A stretch of 26,037 nucleotides of DNA from Chara braunii (lineage: Eukaryota; Streptophyta; Charophyceae; Charales; Characeae). Both the position numbers and the translations under genes were made by a program. Of this stretch, positions 16,509 to 25,640 are shown piece after piece (position 1 is the first letter of the stretch; the number at the start of each line of letters is the position of its first letter). Location of the stretch: the NCBI GenBank assembly GCA_003427395.1, contig BFEA01000989.1:53759-79795 (forward strand), read 5' to 3'. The notes beneath the pieces are model-generated. The model searched no databases. It was not told the DNA's origin and worked only from the letters and a program-made list of their open reading frames with translations.

Positions 16509-16976
16509 TCCCGGCGTTTCGAGAACCAAGTACCGCCTTCAGCAAACGACGCTGACCTGAGCACCTTCTAGTGCCAATTGATTTCCATAACGTGCGTAAA
16601 CTACTAGTACTTAAAAGTGCGAATCATGGACGTATGAGGACGCGCAGGGATGAATAGCCCTGCCGGGCAGGGCTGAAGCCATTCGAAGCAAAAATTGGTG
16701 TGGCACAGTAGCGATGGCTGGGGTGATAATCAGTACTGCAGTGACGGGCTCATTAACAACTGCTCTTTCCAGAAGTACGGGTGACTCACTATTATTGTCC
16801 TTGTCAATGACATTTGCAATCAGAAGAAGTATGCCGGGACGTATCTACAATCCTCCTAACCTATTCATGTATTGAGACCCGAATTCTCCAAAGGATGACG
16901 GATCCTGTTGTCTTCGACATGTCGACCAACCATATCAGTAGTCTCTGTCAGATAGACCATATCAGGAGATAGGTGG

Positions 16977-17016
<40 letters not shown>

Positions 17017-17260
17017 AAATAGAAGGCTTTCCACGGATCGGAGTAGCTATTAAATCAGCAGTCCAGAAGCAGTGGCGGGAATCCGCAGGATGTACCAAAG
17101 GGATCGCAGAGTCTCCACCATGACTCCCCAAAGCAGCAGCGAGCAACTGGTACATGTCAGGCAATCCTTCGCAAAATGCCCACGATGACGCCCCTCGCGG
17201 TAAGGAGCAGACCCAAGCAGCCGTGGGGGGAAAAAAATGCAAATGCGCAGACAGGCGACC
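16509..17260. other. Intergenic stretch with a 34-A run
   Basis: The A-run at 16,981-17,014 could be the tail of a retroinsertion on the plus strand, but I found no matching target duplication upstream. Nothing else is recognisable. Confidence 0.45.
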
Positions 17261-17264
17261 ACCA

Positions 17265-17310
17265 CAAACCGGGGGCTAAACCGCACGAGAGGAGGTTTAG
17301 CCCCGGTTTG
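17265..17310. repeat. Strong hairpin, 17-bp stem with 11-base loop
   Basis: CAAACCGGGGGCTAAACC (17,265-17,282) faces GGTTTAGCCCCGGTTTG (17,294-17,310); one extra G on the left is the only defect. ACAGGCG and CGCCTGT further out extend the symmetry. It is likely the centre of a small foldback element; a role in RNA cannot be judged. Confidence 0.85.
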
Positions 17311-17541
17311 ACAATTTGTTTGCGCCTGTTCCTGCCGTCTGATCTAAACCTCTCATGGCGGTATTGAAAAATCCTCGAAAGGAACACCCAACGCCCCCTA
17401 CCGTCTTCCCCTGAACAGAACAGATGTTGTGCGTGGTAAGCAATTATCAAGAGGCATAGGCTGTTTTCTATTTGAATACAAAGCAGGCCTCCAATACAAC
17501 GCATGTGAATTACGCCCGCGGGACGACGGTACTGGGACCTA

Positions 17542-17706
17542 GGGCCTCGCCACACCACTGTCGAAATGAAAAAACAAAGAATGCATCTTCCTCTGAGAGT
17601 GGTCAGATGCATTAGTTGCTATTCATAGTAACGGATGCATCTTGCCACGCTCTACGTCAAGATGCACTCGAACTTTTCTCGTTTCTACAGTGGTGTGGCG
17701 AGGCCC
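17542..17706. mobile_element. GGGCCTC-CACACC MITE, 165 bp
   Basis: The left end GGGCCTCGCCACACCACTGT and the right end (reverse complement identical over these 20 bases) continue to 25 bp with one mismatch. The core motif is TGTCGAAA. Flanking trinucleotides are CTA and TTA, one base apart, so the 3-bp duplication is probable but mutated. The interior (GTAACGGATGCATCTTGCCA) resembles a stretch near 8900. Confidence 0.88.
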
Positions 17707-17790
17707 TTATCGCACCACAGTCGAAAGGCGAAAAAATTCGACGGTTGTCAGAACAAATTCGACAGCCTCCATTTGACAGCTTGCCCCCCT

Positions 17791-18412
17791 TGATATTCGG
17801 AGGTCCTCATGACCTCAAATCCATAGAAGATTGAGAATCTGGCAAAAAACAAAGTCCAGGATGCCAAAATCAATAATAACTTGGAGGTTTCCATAGAACA
17901 ATTGCCCTGGTTTCAGGGCCTAGCATCGTGGGATAAGGGGTGGGTGGGAGCCCTGAAAAATAACGTTTTTCCTCGTGGGACGGGGAAAAACCTCCAGATG
18001 AAAACTCACAGCTTGTCGCTCACCGTGTAGGACCGTGCCACTCAGCCTGGCGTGTGCGGCAAGCGGCGAAGCGGAAAAACAAAGTGCGGTGAGTGCTCTA
18101 GGCTACTATCCATATATAGCAAAGAGTACTCATCATGGCGAAGTGTCATCTGAGCTAGCCCCACTACTCAGCCCTATTCAAGAACCAAGGTGAAGGTCGA
18201 TTTTCGATCTGCAGACTGAAGTCGTGGTTGCCGCCAAAAGTCTCATCCAATCAGAAGTTCTGCTTTACGCCCCTTAATGATGTTCGGAGGTCCTGATGAC
18301 CTCAAATCCAAAGAAGATTGAGAATCCGGCAAAAAACAAAGTCCAGGATGCCAAAATCAATAATAACTTGGAGGTTTCCATAGCACAATTGCCCTGGTTT
18401 CAAGGCCCAGCA
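17791..18412. mobile_element. TRIM-like element: two 135-bp direct repeats around 352 bp
   Basis: Repeats at 17,791-17,925 and 18,278-18,412 are both exactly 135 bp, begin TG and end CA, and differ at seven positions by eye. Size and TG...CA ends fit a terminal-repeat retrotransposon in miniature. The 352-bp interior has no coding frame. I could not identify a primer-binding site matching a known tRNA, a clear polypurine tract, or a 5-bp target duplication (CCCCT left, CCTCC right), so two separate copies of a dispersed repeat remain possible. Confidence 0.5.
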
Positions 18413-18697
18413 CCTCCTAACCAACTCAAAGTTCATTATTCTTCATGCATCAGATGACAAAAATGAAATGAGAATGGAATTCGAATGATAATGAGGTCAA
18501 CATGATTGCAGGTTGTGGTGGCTGGAGCGGCTTCTAGGACAGAGCATATAGAGAGCGTCTAAGGGCAAGTGCATTGCGGGAGGCTCATATGAACAAGGTC
18601 TTCAGAAGAGTGTTGACTTGATCGCGGATCATGGAGTAGTTGGAAACAGTGATCGAGAGCGAGGACGATTGATGTGGAATCTTAGTCAACGATTGAC

Positions 18698-19760
18698 TTG
18701 CAGGGTCAATCTAAGATCAAAGATCGAAATGGTAAAAACTTTGTTGTTGTTAGTACTCTGGAAGAAAATATCAGTAACCTCAGTCGATGCTTTGAACTCC
18801 TTGGTCGAGAAGGTACCGCAAATCCTTGTCAATTGTCTACGGTACGAATGTATCGTCGAGCATATCGGAATAAGGCAGTCCGCTTAGGTGTTCATGAAGA
18901 ACAGGCTTCTTCCATGACACAGGAGAAGTTAGATTGTCTTCGGAATTGTATTCAAAACTTTATGAAATGTCAGAAGGGTTGGGAATATGCTGAATCACTT
19001 TGGGACTTATGCACAATGACTTATCTCTGAGAAAGTTGGCAGCGAGGTGGTGAAGGTCTTCGTTTGGAAAGAAATGAGATAGATGTAGATACTCGGATGA
19101 CGCAGCCAAGATATACAAAGACACAATGGAGAGAGAAATCAGTAGTGATAAACTTGGAAAACCTGTTGGTTGTGGAGACACCTTTCTTGAGTTGTATGGA
19201 GAGATGAGTGATGCTACCTTGAGTTAGGTGAGAATCTTCAGTCAGGGTCCATCTTCCGAGGTTGTCGGTCGCAAAAGGCTCTAACTGTGAATGCCTTCAA
19301 CCAGCAACTGCGAGTATGGTTTGAAATAGCCGGATTGGATGGGTCTGGAAGTAGTCATAGTTTCCGTGTTGGTGGAGTCCGTGAGGGAATCCGTCGAGGA
19401 TGGACCTTGGAGCAGATGCTGACTCAAGGTTCCTGGGAGAGTTTTTCTCCTTCATTTGGTACGGTTATGGATGCCATACTCGAGGGGCTTGCCGTCACCG
19501 AGACTCTTCTAGCCATTATCTTGAAGGTGTCAGGATTAAGCGTCTTCCTGGGTACTGTGGGGCTTGGTAAACAAGAGGATGGAATACTTGGAATCTCAAA
19601 AGTTCTCGAACACCTCATTGCTGCCACCATTGGAGACCAAGCTGCTCTTGGTGCTGAGGGCATGATGAGTAGATATTCTCCTCCGAAATTCTTCATTCTT
19701 CTCACTACTTGGCAGAGCAGTGATGCTGATGGAAAGAGCCATGGATATGAGTCCCCATGA
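18698..19760 (+). pseudogene. Tyrosine recombinase, copy 1
   Basis: Two frames cover it: 18,698-19,030, ending at TGA where copy 2 has TGG (MTYL-stop versus MTYLWES), and 19,287-19,760. A frameshift lies between. The C-terminal part shows the recombinase box II as SSHSFRVGGVREGIRRGW (His and Arg three apart), then TQGSWES, where DIRS-type recombinases often have Trp in place of the second His. The nucleophilic Tyr expected about eight residues later is not evident (SFSPSFGTVMD). The stop codon, TGA at 19,758-19,760, is eight bases from the convergent RNase H stop at 19,769. The family recombines an extrachromosomal DNA circle into the genome; this copy is inactive. Confidence 0.8.
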
Positions 19761-19768
19761 AAATCAAG

Positions 19769-20444
19769 CTAATTCAAAGATAAAGCGTCCACATCGTTGC
19801 AATCTTCACACCAGATTTCAGAGACAAAGCAAGAGGAGACATGATGAGTTTGTGAAGCAAACATGTCTGCTGAAGGCTTTCGAGATTTCTTGATGATTTG
19901 ACTGGTTAAATGACGGGCGAGTCCCCAGTCACTTGGATCCTGCGATGTTGAAAGGAGGTCAGTGTCCACATTGAGGGAACGAAGAACCCAAATAGGCTTA
20001 AGTTGCCCTTGGGTATCGAAAGGATAGACACAATCCTTCTTAGAAGATGGTTCATCTTGCAATCGGAAGTCTTCCAGTTCTTAAGTAATGCTACTACCCC
20101 TGCATTGTCCCCTACGATCTTAACCGCTCCATCCTTGGATGAAAGGTTGAAAAGTTTGCGAATGAAAGTTAGGGTGGACATGACTCCAAATAATTCTCTG
20201 TGCGTACTGGAAGTTGAGAGTCATTTATAACGAAGAGGGAAACTAAGTCTTTTTTCCCTTCCTTGGTTGAGATAGATGATAGCTCCAATGTCTTGGTCCG
20301 AGGCGTCAGTCTCAGTGGTGTGTTCATGAACAATAGGCTTGAGAGTCATTTATAACGAAGAGGGAAACTAAGTCTTTTTTCCCTTCCTTGGTTGAGATAG
20401 ATGATAGCTCCAATGTCTTGGTCCGAGGCGTCAGTCTCAGTGGT
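19769..20444 (-). pseudogene. RNase H fragment, copy 1 (end of pol)
   Basis: Minus-strand frames give TLTFIRKLFNLSSKDGAVKI, then VGDNAGVVALLKNWKTSD (the third acidic residue of RNase H) and SLNVDTDLLSTSQDPSDWGL, the region of the last acidic residue. A one-base deletion near 20,018 splits the frame (copy 2 has ATCGAGAAGG where this has ATCGAAAGG). The stop TAG at 19,769-19,771 is probably the native end of pol, because it lies eight bases from the native-looking recombinase stop. The 5' part is cut off by the duplication junction. Confidence 0.8.
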
Positions 20445-20463
20445 GTGTTCATGAAGAACAGGC
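20214..20463. repeat. 125-bp tandem duplication at the junction of the two element copies
   Basis: TTGAGAGTCATTTATAACGA begins units at 20,214 and 20,339; each ends with TGTTCATGAA and an AGGCTT. The joint fuses RNase H sequence (GTCCGAGGCGTCAGTCT) to recombinase sequence (GTGTTCATGAAGAACAGGCT, native at 18,888). Confidence 0.9.
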
Positions 20464-20470
20464 TTCTCCC

Positions 20471-21319
20471 ATGACACAAGAGAAGTTAGATTGTCTTCGA
20501 AATTGCATTCGGAACTTTATGAAATGTCAAAAGGGTTGGGAATATGCTGAATCACTTCGGGACTTATGCATAATGACTTATCTCTGGGAAAGTTGGCAGC
20601 CAGGTGGTGAAGGTCTTCGTTTGGAAAGAAATGAGATGGATGTACATACTCGGATGGCGCAACCAAGATATAGAAAGACACAACGGAGAGGGAAATCAGT
20701 AGTGATAAATTTGGAGAAACCAGCTGGTTGTGGAGACACCTTTCTTGAGTTGTATGAAGAGATGAGTTGTTGCTACCTTGAGTAAGGTGAAAATCTTCAG
20801 TGAGGGTCCATCTTCCAAGGTCGTCGGTCGCAAAAGACTCTAACTCTGAATGCCTTCAACCGGCGACTGCGAGTATGGTTTGAAGGAGCCGGATTAGATG
20901 GGTCCGGAAGTAGTCATAGTTTCCGTGTTGGTGGAGTCTGTGAGGGAATCCGTCGAGGATGGACCTTGGAGCAGATACTGACTCAAGGTTCCTGGAAGAG
21001 TTTTTATCCTTCATTCGGTATGGTTATGGATGTTATACTCGAGGGGTTTGCCGTGAGCGAGACTCTTCTAGCCATTATCTTGAAGGTGTCAGGATTAAGA
21101 GTCTTCCTGGGTGTTGTGGGGCTTGGTAATCAAGAAGATGGAATACTCGGAATCTTGAAAGTTCCCGAACACCTCATTGCTGCCACCATAGGAGACCAAG
21201 CTGCTCTTGATGCTAAGGGCGTGATGAGTAGATATTCTTCTCCGAAAGTCTTCATTTTTCTCACTACTTGGCAGAGCAGTGATGCTGGTGGAAAGAGTCA
21301 TAGATATAAGTCCGCCTGA
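20471..21319 (+). pseudogene. Tyrosine recombinase, copy 2
   Basis: One frame runs from 20,471 to the TGA at 21,317-21,319, broken only by TAA at 20,783-20,785 and a TGA at about 20,801. It includes MTYLWESWQPGGEGLRLERN (likely around box I), then LRVWFEGAGLDGSGSSHSFR with box II His-Arg (codons near 20,915 and 20,924), and TQGSWKSFYPSFGMVMD. The Tyr in SFYPSF is four residues after Trp rather than the usual eight, and Phe occupies the nearest position, so catalytic competence is doubtful. About 280 residues, with the N-terminus replaced by the duplication joint. It converges on pol. Confidence 0.82.
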
Positions 21320-23149
21320 AAATCCTGCCAATTCAAAGATAAAGCGTTCACATCGTTGCAATCTTCACACCAGATTTCAAAGACAAAGCAAAAGGACACA
21401 TGATGAGTTTTTGAAGCAAACATGTCAGCCGAAGNCATTCCAAATTTCTTGATGATTTGACAGGTTAAATGACGAGCGAATCCCTAGTCANTTGGATCCT
21501 GCCATCTTGAAAAGAGGCCATCATCCACGTTGAGGGAACAAGGAACCTGAATAGGCTTAAGTTGCCCTTGGGTATCGAGAAGGATAGACGCAATCCTTCT
21601 TAGGAGATGGTTCATCTTGCAATCGGAAGTCTTCCAGTTCTTAAGTAATGCAACTACCCCTGCATTGTCCCCTACAATCTTAACCGTGCCATCCTTGGAT
21701 GGAAGGTTGAAACGTTTGCGAATGAAAGTTAGGGTGAACAAGACTCNAAATAATTCCCTGTGCGTACTGAAAGTTGAGAGCCAATTATCTNGAAGAGGGA
21801 AACTAAGTCTTTCTTTCCTTCCTNGGTTGAGATAGATGATANCTCCAATGGCATAGTCCGAGGCGTCAGTCTGAATTGTGATTTCAATAGGTTTTATCCT
21901 CCAACTTCTTCTTGGAAGGAGGAGTATGTTAGTCAACCACCAATTNAGGTCAGCTCTAGCCTCTTCGGAGAGGGGAGTTGGGACATCCCATGCATTGACA
22001 TTTATGGCCTGATGTAGATTGAAGCAAAAAGTAACGGTAGGTTGAAAGGCGTTGGCGAGTGCAGCCAATTTTTTCGCAATGGAAGAGATCTTCCTACTTG
22101 AAACCTCAGGTTTTGATAATAATAGTTGGATGGTCCCGCAAATTCTGAGGGTCTTTTCTTCTGGGATTGATATTAGCTTTAAGTGAGAATCCATCTTGAA
22201 GCCAAGAAACTTTACGCATCGAGAGGGGAGGAGAGCGCATTTGTTTAGACTAAAAAAGAAACCCAATTTGTGAAGGATGCAGGTGAAGATGAATGATGAC
22301 CATTAACTGCAAAGATAGGTTCTTTGAACTAAGAGCGAGTCGTCAATGTAGAAAAATATGCAAACGGATCTCAACCTGAGGGTTGAGGGTTGTCATGAGT
22401 TCTTGCATTACAGTGGTAAAAATCCAACAAGCTGAGGAGATTCAAAAACAAAGAGTTGTGAAGTGGAAACTCTTGTTCTTCCANTCAAAAGCCAAGTAAT
22501 CCCTGGATTTCTTGTTGACCTTGATATGGTAATNTTCATTCTTGACATCATAAGTGGTTACAAAATCCGNGATGGGATTGGAACAACATGCAGCAGACAC
22601 ATCAGAAATTGACTCGTAGTGAAATTTGGGGAAGGGGATGAAAAGGTTAACAAATCTTAGATCCATAATGAATCTTTTCTTGAGAGAGCTTTCGATGACA
22701 AAGATTNGGTTAATGACAATTGGTGATGAAGTCTCACGAANTACTCCTTGACTAAGTAATCTCCTTCNAACGTAGAATCGACAAAAANNATTCATTGTGA
22801 AGAGTTCCTTCGAACTTTAAGCCGACTCCGTTCAAGATCCAATTAAGGACATTTCTTGAATCTTTCCTGTTGGAATCTTCCAACAGCTCGTTCCATTCAC
22901 TCCCTCTCTCTGAGAGTGAGGCTGCCTTGAATTCTTGTGGTTGGTTAGGCCATTCCCGGGCTCCTGATAATAGATTAAGGGCGCATGCAGCTTCAGTAGG
23001 GGAAGGAGAATGATTCAGTAAAGAAATCAAGTGCTTAATNGGTGGTAGTTGCTTAGCCGTTAAACGACCTTCTTCCGCCTTGGAATTTGGAGTTCTGCTT
23101 GGAGTGTTGCTGGTTCTTGTCCTTTCTGTGGTATTGGTCTGATGAATGC
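21320..23149 (-). pseudogene. pol: reverse transcriptase and RNase H of the DIRS-order element
   Basis: Minus-strand order: a leader ending PPIKHLISLLNHS (about 23,040), then FIMDLRFVNLFIPFPKFHYE, motif A FVTTYDVKNE.YHIKV (catalytic Asp), and in another frame FFYIDDSLLVQ (22,330-22,360), the catalytic box, intact. RNase H follows at 22,266-21,484: IQTDASDYAIG, STHRELF, VGDNAGVVALLKNW and SLNVDDGLFSRWQDP supply the D-E-D-D residues. The FIMDLR...PKF spacing is typical of DIRS-type reverse transcriptases. Frameshifts near 22,440 and 22,270 and several N bases break the frame. The methyltransferase-like domain of some DIRS elements was not seen. Confidence 0.85.
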
Positions 23150-23201
23150 CTGCGACAAAAAAAAGAAAAAATATTTTTTTCCACCATATTAGTTAACTTA
23201 C
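23150..23201 (-). other. Candidate 52-nt spliceosomal intron in the gag region
   Basis: Minus strand: GTAAGTTAACTAAT at the 5' splice site, a T-rich stretch, then TTTTTTTTGTCGCAG at the 3' site. Joining the flanks turns ...FDFHALR into a longer Lys/Gln/Asn/Arg-rich tail ending RRSFNG-stop, as expected for a gag C-terminus. The only branch-like motif (TTAACTAAT) is close to the 5' site, which is unusual. Confidence 0.45.
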
Positions 23202-24178
23202 CTTAGTGCGTGAAAATCGAAGGTTTGAACCGAAAAAAGCCGGCGGGCATAGATGATTGCCCTAAGAAACCTCTTCAAAATAGGATGAATGTTATTGTGA
23301 AGAGATATCAGGATGATAGCATTAGCACCTTCCGGAAAAAACCGGGGGGGTGGTAAAGTGNCCCTTAGGGTGTGCTGATAAATTTTTTTACCTTCTTGCA
23401 GCCTTGTAATCTCTGTCACTCCAAGCTCTCAGGATCTTTGNCAANACCTTTACTGATGTAAATAATTGAGTCTTGGTTAACCACTCCCTGACCTTAGGAG
23501 GACACAATGAGTCACACAATCTTCTACAGATACAGTTAGTATCATTAGCAAAGGTCCTAGCCTCATCCTTTCCAGCCCCATATTGTGTGTAGGCCAAGTG
23601 AACCATCTTGGCTCTGATAATCGGATCAATATGCCTGCTCCATGGTGGAGNTTGATGAATTTGATAAGCCAGTCGACCTCGATTGCTGTTGCTTCACATT
23701 TAGGGGTGAGATCTTGTACAATCTCAAGAAAAATTGAGTTGATCCTTGCTTCGTCTAGTGAATTCAAATCCTCCATATCCAGTTCCTCACTATCCGAGTC
23801 CGAATGATGCCTTCTTTGGAGATAGCTGGGTTTTCTCCTCCTCTTGAGGGCCGTCCTCTGCACTTAGGTTTCAAGATCGCTTTCTGAAATTTGGTCATTG
23901 TCTGCATCGACAATGCGTTCCTTACCCTTGTTGTTTTTTTCTGAAGTTAAGTTAAACTTGATGATAATGACAGAAGCTGGGAAAGGTGGTTCTACGTTGT
24001 CATTCCTCTTTACCTCCAAAAAGACCTCCTCCAGGTTTGTGCCTGGTTCCGAGAGGTTCTATAAAATCGTGGCAGGATAAAAATCGTCGATAGGGGTGTT
24101 GTAAAAAACTNTGACTGTGGTGCCCACTAGAATGTCCACTCCTCTGGACTTTACAAAAGCTTTTGTGAAGGTTTCCAT
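23202..24178 (-). pseudogene. gag-like ORF of the DIRS-order element
   Basis: The frame opens at ATG 24,178 (METFTKAFVKSRGVDILVGT) and stays in one frame to about 23,620, apart from a TAG near 24,060 and a TAA near 23,865. It includes an acidic/serine patch (HHSDSDSEELDMEDLNSLDE) and a helical-looking stretch (EATAIEVDWLIKFI). A frameshift near 23,620 leads to MVHLAYTQYGAGKDEARTFA and CICRRLCDSLCPPKVREWLT, and another near 23,390 to the last segment before the candidate intron. Placement upstream of pol on the same strand and lack of enzymatic motifs suggest gag; no named domain is recognised. Confidence 0.6.
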
Positions 24179-24200
24179 CTGGCAAAATCAACAAGAAAGT

Positions 24201-25056
24201 ATCCCTTTAGAAAAAAATATTCTCTTCCTTTTNTTTTTTTTTTTTTTTTTTTGTGGTGCGAAAAAGGCTACTCTATAAGGAAGGCTTAAATTGGTCCCCT
24301 GCTGTTATTCCTCCGATGAGAAGGTCCGGGGGCTTCAGAGTTCTTTTGGCCCGGGTTTCCCCCCCTTTCTCTTCTCTNTCCAGTGGTGACCTCAAATTTA
24401 TCTGACCCACGGCCTCCCAGGTTGCTGGGTTCCGCGGACTGGAACCGGAACGGTTTCAGAGTTTATAGTATCCGATAGGCGGTTCGGATTTTCTCTTCTG
24501 CCCTTGCGGGGCCTATCTCTGATAGGTCCTAGGTAATTTAGAAATAGCTGGTTTTACTCATAAAGTTGCATCATCTGGATTCGAACTGTATCTTCAACAA
24601 TTCATGGGTGTTCCTACCGAGTTAGGTTCTTGGTTATATATTTCTTTTTAAGACTAGGTCCTTATAGTATGTTCCGTGTGAAGCTCATCTTGGTGGGCGC
24701 ACTTTGTCCCTTTGTGGAGTATTCGTCCTCTGAGTTGTTACAACGGTAAGATAAACTTGTTCGGTGCTTCTGACTTTGTCTGAGTGGTTTTGCAAAATAT
24801 GGGTTCCCTCTTCCTCCTTGGTTCCCAAGTTTGACCTACTTCCTTCCCATGGTTCAGTCCCTTTAAGGCATAGGGTAAGAGTCGCCCTCCCTTCTTAGGT
24901 CCTTTANGTTTCGTTAGATACTTATTGATGTAGATACATAGTGAGTGCCTCAATGTTTTATCGGATAAAANTGATGGCGCCAAGGATGGTTCGCTCCTCT
25001 TCTTCCCGCCCCCCCTGTCCCCCCCTCTTCCCCTCCCCCCCTTTTTTTTTTTTTAG
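24201..25056. other. Probable untranslated flank of the DIRS-order element
   Basis: No coding frame with motifs. A T-run at 24,226-24,252 is followed by GTGGTGCGAAAAAGGCTACT, loosely like the SINE tail junction near 7325. C-rich and pyrimidine-rich tracts lie at 24,360-24,380 and 25,007-25,054. It may hold the element's terminal repeat, but I found no second copy in the window. Confidence 0.4.
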
Positions 25057-25640
25057 GCAACAGGGGCGAATAATACATGCAAGTTCTTCAATCGAGACAA
25101 GGAAGAGGTTTATAGTACCAAAAAGAAAAAACAAAATTTCCATACCTAAGTAAGGCCTAAAGAAAGTGTGCATAAAAAATAAGTACAGAAGATGGTTCGA
25201 GCCTGCTGGGATTTAAATTTTGTAGAGTTTCAAACAAACACACACACCCCCTTATAGAACTAAAGAAAAACAATCCTTTCATTTTTTTTATTATTATTAT
25301 TTTTTAATCCAACGCAACAGGGGCGAATAATACATGCAAGTTTTTCTGTCGAGATAGGGAAGAGGTTTGTAGAACTAAAGAAAAAACAAATTTTCCATAC
25401 CTAAGTAAGGNCTGAAGGAAGTGTGCATAAAAGTAAGTACAGAAGATGGTTCGAGCCTGCTGAGATTTAAATTTCGCAAAGGTTCAAACAAACACACACA
25501 CACCCTTATAGTACTAAAGAAAAACAATCCTTTCATACCTAAGTAAGGTNTGAAGGAAGTGTGCATAAAATAAGTACAGAAGATGGTTTGAGCGTGTTGG
25601 GATTTAAATTCTGCAAAGGTGCAAGCAAACACACACTTCT
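25057..25640. repeat. 257-bp tandem repeat, two units plus a partial third
   Basis: GCAACAGGGGCGAATAATAC begins units at 25,057 and 25,314; a shortened third unit runs from about 25,523. Shared blocks include CATACCTAAGTAAGG, GTGTGCATAAAA, AGTACAGAAGATGGTTCGAG and CAAACACACACAC. The GGTTCGAGCC in units 1 and 2 fits the RNA polymerase III B-box consensus (GWTCRANNC), but no A box or tRNA fold accompanies it. Confidence 0.85.

Larger units (their letters stand above)
18413..24200. mobile_element. Decayed DIRS-order (Kangaroo-like) tyrosine-recombinase retrotransposon, partly duplicated
   Basis: On the minus strand, from right to left: gag-like region (24,178-23,150), reverse transcriptase (about 22,800-22,280) and RNase H (22,266-21,484). 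On the plus strand, converging on it: a tyrosine recombinase (20,471-21,319). A second recombinase plus RNase H fragment (18,698-20,444) repeats the convergent junction. DIRS-order elements carry reverse transcriptase, RNase H and a tyrosine recombinase in place of an integrase; a recombinase opposite in orientation to the other genes is the distinguishing feature of Kangaroo from Volvox carteri. Termini (split or inverted repeats) were not resolved. All frames are broken. Confidence 0.8.

Noticed and set aside
16981-17014. Poly(A) run as proof of another retroinsertion
   Set aside because: No target duplication or recognisable body was found upstream.
24300-24700. Possible ribosomal RNA fragment, from GC-rich stretches and GGTCCGGGGGCTTCAGAG
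   Set aside because: No continuous match to conserved rRNA segments that I can recognise.
25190-25215. tRNA gene suggested by GGTTCGAGCC
   Set aside because: No A box at suitable distance and no acceptor, anticodon or T-stem pairing.
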